The notes under the pieces were generated by a model. It was not told the origin of the DNA. It did no database searches and worked only from the letters and a program-made list of their open reading frames with translations. A DNA stretch of 11,454 nt, taken from assembly GCA_913774725.1 (NCBI GenBank), contig CAJYIG010000310.1, positions 1-11,454 of the forward strand. Direction: 5' to 3'. The position numbers were made by a program, and so were the translations under genes. Source of the DNA: an uncultured Curtobacterium sp. (GTDB taxonomy: Bacteria > Actinomycetota > Actinomycetes > Actinomycetales > Microbacteriaceae). Below, one piece after another: positions 1 to 5,491 of this stretch (position 1 is its first letter; each line of letters starts with the position of its first letter).

Positions 1-93
1 CTCGCGGTCATCGCCTACCTGGGCTACGAGCGGAACACCGAGGCGGAGCGCCTCGGTCGGCTCCACAAGCACACCGCGGGGACCGCGGAGTGA
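1..93 (+). CDS. C-terminal end of an upstream protein, possibly a membrane transporter (partial)
   Basis: Frame 1 is open from the first base to a TGA at 91-93 and encodes the last 30 residues of a protein that begins outside the window. The tail starts with a hydrophobic stretch (LAVIAYLGY) and turns into a charged segment rich in Arg, Glu and His. This is how the last membrane helix and cytoplasmic tail of sugar transporters of the major facilitator or glycoside-pentoside-hexuronide type often look. The downstream glycoside hydrolase starts only 47 bp later with no visible terminator between, so the two are probably co-transcribed, which fits a sugar-uptake role. The coding call is good; the transporter identity is a guess from 30 residues and context. 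Confidence 0.6.
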   Translation, partial: LAVIAYLGYERNTEAERLGRLHKHTAGTAE

Positions 94-140
94 CCACACC
101 ACCGTTCCGGGACCACCCGGAGCACCACGAGGAGGAAGCA

Positions 141-1904
141 ATGACGCATCTTCGACCATCCGTCCGAGCCGGGCGCCGCCGGGGTCGACCGGGCCGGACC
201 GCAGCGGTCCTCTCGGCGATCGCCGTCGCGGGGACCGCGGTCCTCGGCCTCGGCGCCCCCGCCTTCGCCGCCGGCAACACCCTGACGGTGAACGTCGGGA
301 CGACCGTCCGCCCGGTCACCCACGTCGCGGCCGGCGGCCTGTACGGCGTCGACACCGGCGACACCCCGCCGCTGAGTCAGCTCTACCCGCTGCACGTCAA
401 CACCTTCACGCAGCCGCCGCCCGGCACCCAGCAGCTCGGCAACGGTGCCACGCACCCCTGCTGCGACGGTCTGCAGGTCGCCGACAAGATCACCGCCGCC
501 GGCGGTCAGCAGTACCTCCGGCTCCCCGACATCTTCAGCACCTTCCCCTACAACTGGGTCAGCTGGTCCGACTGGGAGTCGAAGATCAGGACGATGATCA
601 CGGCCCGGGTGAACGCGACGAACACCACGAACATCGCCGGGTACGAGATCTGGAACGAGCCGGACGCCAACTGGGGCGAGAGCACGAAGAACGACCCGAA
701 CGCCGGCACCTACCTGAACGCCTGGACGCGGACCTACCGCGACATCCGCGTGATCGACACCGAGACGCCGATCATCGGACCCGGTGCCAGCGCGTACAAC
801 CACGACTTCATGGTCGGCTTCATGACGAACGCGAAGAACACGAACACGCTGCCGTCGGTCGCGGTCTGGCACGAGCTCGGGGACTTCAGCTACCAGGACG
901 TGCAGGCACACGTCACGGACTTCCGGTCCATCGAGGACTCCCTCGGGCTGCCGCACATCCCGATCTCGATCAACGAGTACGCATCACCCGGACAGGTCGA
1001 CCAGCCGAGCATCGGCGTGCACTACATGGCCGCGTTCGAGCGGGCGGGCATCCACGACGCCGAGCGGGCGTACTGGTACGAAGCCGGCACGATGGACGGG
1101 CTGCTGTACGACAACCTGCCGACGGCGTCCTACTGGGCCTACGAGTGGTACGGCGACCAGTCCGGCAACGTCGTGCAGACCGTCCCGCAGTCGTACCTCG
1201 ACGGGGTTGCGTCCTACGACGCCAGCCGCAAGCAGGTGAACGTCGTCTTCGGTGGCGACAGCGGATCGAACACGGTCAAGGTCAACGGCCTGGCAGGCCT
1301 CGGCAACCAGGTGTCGGTGCAGCTCTCGTCGACGAACACCACGGGCCGGACGACCAACCAGGCAGCCCCGAACCTGGTGTCGACCACGACCTACAGCGTC
1401 GTCAACGGTTCGATCAGCGTCCCGGTGTCGAACATGGACGCGGTCGCCGCCTACCAGCTGCTCATCACGCCGACGACCGGTGTGCCCACTCACCAGCAGA
1501 CGTACGAGGCGGAGAACGCGACCGTCGTGAACGCCGCCCGTCTCTCCTCGACCACCGCGTCGAACGGCGGGTACGTCGGCCGCATCGACGGTTCCGGTGA
1601 TGCGCGGACCGACAGCTTCGTGGACTTCCTGGTGAACGTGCCGACCGCGCGGTCGTACACGATGACCGTCAAGTACGCGAACGCGACCGGGGCGAACGCC
1701 ACCCAGGGGCTCGCCTACAACGGCGGCGGGTTCTCCACGGTGAGCTACCCGCCGACCACCTCCGGGTGGGGCAACCCCACGGGCAGCGTCGACGTGACGG
1801 TGCAGCTGAAGGCCGGGTACAACGTGATCCGACTCGCGAAGGGCTCACCGAACTTCGGCGGCGGGACCGGGTACGCCGAACTCGACAGCATCCGCCTGCA
1901 GTAG
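141..1904 (+). CDS. Secreted clan GH-A glycoside hydrolase (GH39-like) with C-terminal CBM35/CBM6-type module
   Basis: A 587-residue exported polysaccharide-degrading enzyme. The ATG at 141 is chosen because AGGAGG (130-135) lies 5 nt upstream; an in-frame GTG at 90 would put untypical sequence before the signal peptide. Residues 1-43 are a Sec-type signal peptide: an Arg-rich start, a hydrophobic core, and a probable cut after APAFA. A (beta/alpha)8-type catalytic region follows. It holds YEIWNEP, with Glu173 as the likely acid/base, and ISINEYA, with Glu279 as the likely nucleophile. The spacing of 106 residues fits retaining clan GH-A enzymes such as GH39. Residues about 355-445 look like the beta-sandwich that often follows such barrels. 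Residues about 452-587 (start QTYEAENA, end YAELDSIRL) look like a CBM35/CBM6-type carbohydrate-binding module. A Cys-Cys pair occurs in THPCCDG. The substrate cannot be read from the sequence; arabinose-, galactose- or xylose-containing plant or microbial glycans are possible. It probably shares a transcript with the gene before it. Confidence 0.85.
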   Translation: MTHLRPSVRAGRRRGRPGRTAAVLSAIAVAGTAVLGLGAPAFAAGNTLTVNVGTTVRPVTHVAAGGLYGVDTGDTPPLSQLYPLHVNTFTQPPPGTQQLGNGATHPCCDGLQVADKITAAGGQQYLRLPDIFSTFPYNWVSWSDWESKIRTMITARVNATNTTNIAGYEIWNEPDANWGESTKNDPNAGTYLNAWTRTYRDIRVIDTETPIIGPGASAYNHDFMVGFMTNAKNTNTLPSVAVWHELGDFSYQDVQAHVTDFRSIEDSLGLPHIPISINEYASPGQVDQPSIGVHYMAAFERAGIHDAERAYWYEAGTMDGLLYDNLPTASYWAYEWYGDQSGNVVQTVPQSYLDGVASYDASRKQVNVVFGGDSGSNTVKVNGLAGLGNQVSVQLSSTNTTGRTTNQAAPNLVSTTTYSVVNGSISVPVSNMDAVAAYQLLITPTTGVPTHQQTYEAENATVVNAARLSSTTASNGGYVGRIDGSGDARTDSFVDFLVNVPTARSYTMTVKYANATGANATQGLAYNGGGFSTVSYPPTTSGWGNPTGSVDVTVQLKAGYNVIRLAKGSPNFGGGTGYAELDSIRLQ

Positions 1905-2053
1905 GAGGCAGGACGAAAGGTGGGTCCACTGCTCTCGGGTGGTGGGCCCGCCCTCCGCATGTGTCGATGTGTGTATGGACGCGTCGGCCGGGGTGCGGAT
2001 GAATTGGCCTCGAGAGTGACCGTGAGGGAACGGTCGCCAACGAGGGGAACAGC
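1905..2053. other. Intergenic spacer between the glycosidase and I36-type gene
   Basis: This 149-bp stretch separates two exported-protein genes on the same strand. I see no good rho-independent terminator after the glycosidase: the GC-rich sequence around 1920-1960 pairs only imperfectly. The spacer is long enough to carry a promoter for the I36-type gene, but no hexamer pair stands out. Its last part holds a hairpin (2016-2037) and a ribosome binding site. Confidence 0.5.
2016..2037 (+). promoter_or_regulatory. Leader hairpin just upstream of the I36-type gene's ribosome binding site
   Basis: GTGACCGT and ACGGTCGC flank a 6-nt GAGGGA loop. The stem has 8 pairs, of which the inner 6 are perfect and one is a G-T wobble. 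It ends about 5 nt before the GAGGGGA ribosome binding site (about 2042-2048), so it could be a 5' leader structure that affects translation or mRNA stability. It could equally be an operator or chance in GC-rich DNA. Confidence 0.3.
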
Positions 2054-2437
2054 ATGAAGTTCACACGCACCATCTCCGCCGCCGCGATCGTCGTCGGCAT
2101 CGCCGGGGCAGGGGTCATGATGGCGGCACCCGCCAACGCGGCGGCATCGGACTGCCCGTCCGGTGCTGCCTGCGCCTGGATCACGTCCAACTTCGCGGGA
2201 ACGGAGCTGGGCTTCCAGCAGTCCATCAAGGACTACACGCCCTACGGTTACAACGACAACATCTCGTCGGTGTACAACAACGGCAACGCGTCGACCGTGC
2301 GCTTCTACAAGGACGCCAACTACAAGGGACAGTCCTTCGCGCTGGCCATCAAGACCGGCGACGGCAACCTGAACAACGACGACGGTCTCGCGCCGACCGG
2401 GTTCAACGACAAGATCTCCTCGGGTCGGTTCGTCTGA
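2054..2437 (+). CDS. Small secreted protein of the peptidase inhibitor I36 / beta-gamma-crystallin-like type
   Basis: A 127-residue exported protein. The ATG at 2054 follows a GAGGGGA ribosome binding site. Residues 1-29 are a clear signal peptide (KFTR start, long Ala/Val/Gly core, cut after APANA), leaving a mature protein of about 98 residues. The mature part begins with Cys34 and Cys40 in DCPSGAACAW, likely one disulfide, then contains two similar units: a first with SNFAGTELGF, and a second with FYKDANYKGQSFAL. Both end in a YNDNISS or FNDKISS motif. Two such aromatic/Gly-rich units are the mark of the beta-gamma-crystallin fold seen in the I36 family, whose founder is the Streptomyces metalloproteinase inhibitor SMPI. 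Most I36-like proteins have no tested inhibitor activity, so the call is a fold rather than a function. The Asp/Asn-rich turns might bind calcium. It appears to be a single-gene unit, ended by the strong hairpin downstream. Confidence 0.8.
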   Translation: MKFTRTISAAAIVVGIAGAGVMMAAPANAAASDCPSGAACAWITSNFAGTELGFQQSIKDYTPYGYNDNISSVYNNGNASTVRFYKDANYKGQSFALAIKTGDGNLNNDDGLAPTGFNDKISSGRFV

Positions 2438-2455
2438 TCCGGAGGACACGTTCGT

Positions 2456-2496
2456 CGACGAGGGCGGCCCCGGGACTCCCGGGGTCGCCCTCGTCG
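2456..2496. terminator. Bidirectional hairpin terminator between convergent genes
   Basis: A 19-nt arm (2456-2474) pairs with a 19-nt arm (2478-2496) across a 3-nt ACT loop; the only non-Watson-Crick position is one G-T wobble. It starts 18 bp after the I36-type gene's stop codon and lies 2 bp beyond the stop codon of the response regulator on the opposite strand, so it can end transcripts from both sides. No T-run follows on either strand, which is common for strong GC-rich hairpins in actinobacteria. Confidence 0.8.
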
Positions 2497-2498
2497 TG

Positions 2499-3167
2499 TC
2501 AGGCGGGCCAGCCGAGGTGTCGGTGGACCTGGTTCTCGTAGGCGAACACGACCAGCTGGACACGGGTCGTCGTGCCGAGCTTCGCCAGGATCGACCGCAC
2601 GTGCGACTTCACGGTTGCCTCCGACAGATGGAGCGTCGCGGCGATCTCGCCGTTGCCGAGACCGCGCGTGACGAGCTGGAACACGTCCCGTTCGCGCGCG
2701 GTGAGCGCGTGGAGCCGCCGACGGACCCCGTCATCGCCGCGGTCGTCCGCGAACTCGGTCACGAGGCGCATCGACGCTTCCCGTTCGGGCAGCTCGCGGT
2801 CTTCGACGGTGTCCCGGATCGTCGCGAGGAGGCGGTCCGGAGTGGCGTCCTTGGTGAGGAAGGCCGAGGCGCCGGCGCGGAAGGCCTGGTAGACGGCCTC
2901 GTCCTTCTGGATGGTCGTCAGGACGATCACCCGCGGCGCCGGTGCGTTCGGCTCCGCCAGGACGGCGCGGGTCGCGTCGATCCCCGACATGACCGGCATC
3001 CGGAGGTCCATCAGGACGACGTCCGGACGTCGGGCTCGCACCGACGCGATCGCCTCGGTGCCGTTGCTCGCGACGCCGACGCTCCGCATCTCCGGCTGAG
3101 CCTCGATGAGCATCTGGATGCCGGAGGCGAAGAGCGGGGAGTCGTCCACCACGAGCACCGTGATCAC
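2499..3167 (-). CDS. NarL/FixJ-family response regulator (receiver plus LuxR-type HTH)
   Basis: A 222-residue DNA-binding response regulator, partner of the histidine kinase encoded just before it. I choose the GTG at 3165-3167: it overlaps the kinase TGA (GTGA, 4 nt), has GGAGG 6 nt upstream, and puts the usual receiver start VITVLVVDDS at residue 1. Longer in-frame starts would add an Arg-rich tail that is just kinase sequence in another frame. The receiver (about 1-120) has acidic Asp8/Asp9, phospho-acceptor Asp54 in VLMDLRMP, Thr84/Thr85 and Lys106 in FLTKDA. The LuxR/GerE helix-turn-helix spans about 153-215 (LTARERDVFQLV, GEIAATLHLSEATVKSHV). All key residues are present, so it should be functional. 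Likely targets are its own promoter and the divergent lipoprotein-ABC operon; this is inferred from position. Confidence 0.93.
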   Translation of the reverse strand: MITVLVVDDSPLFASGIQMLIEAQPEMRSVGVASNGTEAIASVRARRPDVVLMDLRMPVMSGIDATRAVLAEPNAPAPRVIVLTTIQKDEAVYQAFRAGASAFLTKDATPDRLLATIRDTVEDRELPEREASMRLVTEFADDRGDDGVRRRLHALTARERDVFQLVTRGLGNGEIAATLHLSEATVKSHVRSILAKLGTTTRVQLVVFAYENQVHRHLGWPA

Positions 3168-4429
3168 GCGACGCCTCCGGTCGAGCGGGCATCGGCCGTC
3201 TCGTGCTGGTCGTCCGCGCTCGGGAAGGCGGCGTCGACCACGAAGCGTCCGTCCACCGACCGTCCCGCGGTGGCCCACCCGCCGGCGATGCGCGCCCGCT
3301 CACGCATGCCCTCGAGGCCCACTCCCCTCCCGGAACTCCCCGGCGTGATCAGGGGCCGGTCCCCGACGGAGGCCACCTCGAGGGTCAGCCCGTCGGCGGT
3401 CCAGTGCAGGCCGACCGTCGCCGTGCTCGAGGTCCCGCCGTGCTTGAGCGCGTTCGTCAGGGCTTCCTGCACGATGTGGTACACCGCGACGTCCTGCGAT
3501 GGGGTGAGCCGACCGGGGATCCCCGACCGCTCGACCGCGATCGTCATCCCGACGAGGCGCATCTGGTCGACCAGGGCGTCCACGTCGTCGGTCGAGGACC
3601 GCGGTGCGACGACGTCGTCGTCCTCACGGATCTGCTCGACCAGTCGCCGCACGTCCGTGAGCGCTGACCGAGCGACGGAGGCGATGTTCCGGAGCGATGC
3701 ATCCGTCGTCTCGGGTCGGAGCTGCTGGAGCGCGGACGCGCCCTCCGCCTGGGAGACGACGACGGCGAGCGAGTGCGCGAGCGCGTCGTGGACGTCGCGG
3801 GCGATCCGGGCACGGTCCTCGGAGAGGCGCAGCGCGAGCTCGCGGTCCTCGAGCCGCTCCTCTGCTGCCTGCAGCCGGCGGAGGAGGCGCAACGAGGACA
3901 GCACGACGCCGATCGCCCACGCGCCCGCGTAGAGGCCGAACCCACCGAGGAAGATGGTGCCGAACTCCCACCAGAGGGGGTGGGAGTGGAACGGCTGCCC
4001 GTTCGGCAGGGTCCACCGACCCCATCCGCCGTCCCGGACGATCACCACCGCATCCAGGAAGCAGACCACGGCTCCGACGAGCAGCGCGGCGTACCGACGG
4101 ACGCCGCCGAGACTGCTGCCGGCGAACGGGGCGACGAGCAGCGCTGCCCCGTACAGCGTCCACTCGACGATGTCCGGCGCCTGCCGCGACTGCAGCAGCT
4201 GCGCGGCCGGCACGACGACGAGCAGGGCCAGGGACACCCACGGCCGGAGTGCGGCGAGCGCGATCGCGGCGCTGAACACGAGCAGGACCACGACGTTCTC
4301 GAGCTGGTCCAGCTCCGGCCACCTGACGACGGCGCCCACCACGAGGAAGGACCCGGCGGTGACGAGCGCCGACACGACGCCCCAGCTCGCCCGACGCCCC
4401 GGCGCGAGTTGCTCCACGGATGACCCCAT
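3164..4429 (-). CDS. Membrane sensor histidine kinase, NarL/DesK type (HisKA_3)
   Basis: A 421-residue sensor kinase that should phosphorylate the downstream response regulator. The N-terminal half (about 16-180) holds five or six hydrophobic segments with short loops, including an external-type stretch near 133-152 (GGWGRWTLPNGQPFHSH) that may sense the cell envelope. A coiled region (183-205) leads to the dimerisation and phosphotransfer site, with His214 in ARDVHDALAHSL. The ATPase part has the N-box QEALTNALKH (Asn326) and the late Gly motif GRGVGLEGMRERA (368-380). The D-x-G-x-G box is replaced by EVASVGDRP, a loosening often met in actinobacterial kinases of this class. The ATG at 4427-4429 has no Shine-Dalgarno sequence, but a TACGCT hexamer sits 6 nt upstream, which suggests leaderless expression. 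The gene is divergent from the lipoprotein-ABC operon. Confidence 0.92.
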   Translation of the reverse strand: MGSSVEQLAPGRRASWGVVSALVTAGSFLVVGAVVRWPELDQLENVVVLLVFSAAIALAALRPWVSLALLVVVPAAQLLQSRQAPDIVEWTLYGAALLVAPFAGSSLGGVRRYAALLVGAVVCFLDAVVIVRDGGWGRWTLPNGQPFHSHPLWWEFGTIFLGGFGLYAGAWAIGVVLSSLRLLRRLQAAEERLEDRELALRLSEDRARIARDVHDALAHSLAVVVSQAEGASALQQLRPETTDASLRNIASVARSALTDVRRLVEQIREDDDVVAPRSSTDDVDALVDQMRLVGMTIAVERSGIPGRLTPSQDVAVYHIVQEALTNALKHGGTSSTATVGLHWTADGLTLEVASVGDRPLITPGSSGRGVGLEGMRERARIAGGWATAGRSVDGRFVVDAAFPSADDQHETADARSTGGVA

Positions 4430-4435
4430 GGCGTC

Positions 4436-4441
4436 AGCGTA
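4436..4441 (-). promoter_or_regulatory. Candidate -10 element for a leaderless kinase transcript
   Basis: TACGCT (minus strand) fits the TAnnnT pattern and ends 6 nt before the kinase ATG, the spacing expected if transcription starts at the start codon. There is no Shine-Dalgarno sequence in the preceding 30 nt. I see no convincing -35 hexamer. Confidence 0.4.
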
Positions 4442-4464
4442 GGCGAGTCGTCGGGCGGAGCAGG

Positions 4465-4480
4465 GGTCCGGGCGCGGACC
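4465..4480. promoter_or_regulatory. Inverted repeat in the divergent control region
   Basis: GGTCCG and CGGACC are perfect 6-bp arms around GGCG. The site lies between the divergent kinase and lipoprotein genes and could be half of an operator. The GC-rich composition makes a chance hairpin possible. Confidence 0.3.
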
Positions 4481-4490
4481 TCATACCCAG

Positions 4491-4509
4491 GGCTGAAGTC
4501 TGCTCAGCC
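4491..4509. promoter_or_regulatory. Second inverted repeat in the divergent control region, candidate operator
   Basis: GGCTGA (4491-4496) and TCAGCC (4504-4509) are perfect 6-bp arms around a 7-nt AGTCTGC spacer. The arrangement (dyad of about 19 bp, upstream of both divergent transcripts) suits a dimeric LuxR-type regulator such as either response regulator in this window. Confidence 0.35.
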
Positions 4510-4536
4510 GGCCCGGGTCGTGCGGGGTGCCGACCC

Positions 4537-4542
4537 TACGGT
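4537..4542 (+). promoter_or_regulatory. Candidate -10 element for the lipoprotein-ABC operon
   Basis: TACGGT fits the TAnnnT pattern and ends 7 nt before the ATG at 4550. This would give a transcript with almost no leader. The same bases include GGTGA (4540-4544), a partial Shine-Dalgarno match 5 nt from the ATG, so the two readings compete. The -35 region is not recognisable. Confidence 0.3.
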
Positions 4543-4549
4543 GACCGAC

Positions 4550-5491
4550 ATGGAGAAGCCTCAGTCATCGCGGTCCGCAGTGCCGGTCGTGCGTCGTTCC
4601 GCCGTCCTCGGAGTCGTCGTCGGTCTGGTGGCCGTCGTCCTCGCCGGGTGCAGTGCTGACCCGTCGGGCGGAGGGGGTTCCGGTGGCACGAGCGACGCAC
4701 AGGCACTCCCCGCGCAGAACATGGACCAGTGGGTGCTCCCGCTGGACTCCTACGTGGTCGGCAACACGAAGAACGCCGACTACGCGCAGAACCTGCTCGT
4801 CGCGCCCTGCATGGAGCAGGCCGGCTACTCGTGGGACGTGCCGTACCGCGACACGACCGCGACCGACGGCCCGTCCTGGAACGCCGTGGAACGCCGACTG
4901 TTCACCCCCGCGATCGCCGAGCAGTGGGGCTTCCACCTCGCGCCGTCGTCCGACACGACACTCGGAGCACTCAAGGACTTCATCGCGAAGGCGAACGCCG
5001 TCCCTGCCGCCGAGTCGGCCCAGGTGACGAAGTGCGTGGTCGCGAGCCGGAAGGAACTGCCGCCCCTCACCGGCTCGGCTCAGCTCGGAGCCTCGTACGC
5101 GTCGCAGGCGTACTCGGCGGCCCTCGAGGAGCCCGCCGTCCGTGCGGCGGCCGAGCGGTGGCAGACCTGCATGGTCCCCGCTGGTGTGTCCGACCTCCCC
5201 ACGAGCCCGGAGGAGTTCCCCTCCCCGTCGGTGGTGTCGAAGTTCGACATCGAGCTGGACGTGTCCGCGACCCCTCCGACGGTGAGCCCTGCTGAGATCC
5301 AGCTCGCAACGTTCGAGGCGACGTGCGAGGTCGACTCCGGGTGGCTGACATCGCTGTACCACGCCGAGTGGGACGGGCAGGCTGCGCTCCTCCGGAAGAA
5401 CGCGGATGCGCTCCAGCGGTCGAAGGCGCAGCTCGACCGCTACGAAGCGCGCGTGCAGGAGGTGATCTCGACCCATGCGCCGAAGCACTGA
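4550..5491 (+). CDS. Actinobacterial lipoprotein with paired Cys-Met motifs, first gene of the export operon
   Basis: A 313-residue exported lipoprotein. I start it at the ATG at 4550 rather than an in-frame GTG at 4520, because the former gives a compact signal peptide: Arg15/Arg16, hydrophobic core 18-31, and lipobox LAGC with lipid-bearing Cys34. A Gly/Ser-rich tether (35-50) follows. The mature part has four more Cys (87, 162, 207, 259). Two lie in similar settings, CMEQAGY at 87-93 and CMVPAGV at 207-213, suggesting an internal duplication and two disulfides. The C-terminus (about 265-306) is predicted helical and rich in charged residues. I recall similar proteins encoded next to peptidoglycan-binding adaptors and ABC exporters in Streptomyces and relatives; none has a function I can name. 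It could act as substrate-binding or accessory subunit of the MacB-type exporter. Its 3' end overlaps the next gene by 17 nt. Confidence 0.85.
   Translation: MEKPQSSRSAVPVVRRSAVLGVVVGLVAVVLAGCSADPSGGGGSGGTSDAQALPAQNMDQWVLPLDSYVVGNTKNADYAQNLLVAPCMEQAGYSWDVPYRDTTATDGPSWNAVERRLFTPAIAEQWGFHLAPSSDTTLGALKDFIAKANAVPAAESAQVTKCVVASRKELPPLTGSAQLGASYASQAYSAALEEPAVRAAAERWQTCMVPAGVSDLPTSPEEFPSPSVVSKFDIELDVSATPPTVSPAEIQLATFEATCEVDSGWLTSLYHAEWDGQAALLRKNADALQRSKAQLDRYEARVQEVISTHAPKH
5457..5465 (+). promoter_or_regulatory. Full-match ribosome binding site that fixes the adaptor start
   Basis: AGGAGGTGA matches the 16S rRNA anti-Shine-Dalgarno sequence over nine bases and lies 9 nt before the ATG at 5475, inside the end of the lipoprotein gene. 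It supports the 17-nt gene overlap as real. Confidence 0.75.

Noticed and set aside
24..956. 310-codon open frame on the minus strand opposite the glycosidase
   Set aside because: It lies wholly within a strongly supported gene, is Arg/Val/Gly-rich without motifs, and reflects the lack of stop codons in high-GC antisense frames.
1905..1965. Possible terminator after the glycosidase
   Set aside because: The GC-rich stretches pair only in short imperfect runs, and there is no stem of more than about five clean pairs.
1976..2005. Possible -35/-10 promoter for the I36-type gene (TGGACG then ATGAAT)
   Set aside because: The -10 match is only three of six bases, too weak to separate from chance.
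3335..3385. Degenerate D-x-G-x-G box of the membrane kinase as a sign of an inactive kinase
   Set aside because: This box is often loose in actinobacterial kinases of this class, while the His, N-box and late Gly motif are intact.
2496..3932. 478-codon plus-strand open frame opposite the membrane kinase and its regulator
   Set aside because: The opposite strand carries two genes with complete motifs; this frame is low-complexity Arg/Ser-rich sequence with no recognisable domain.
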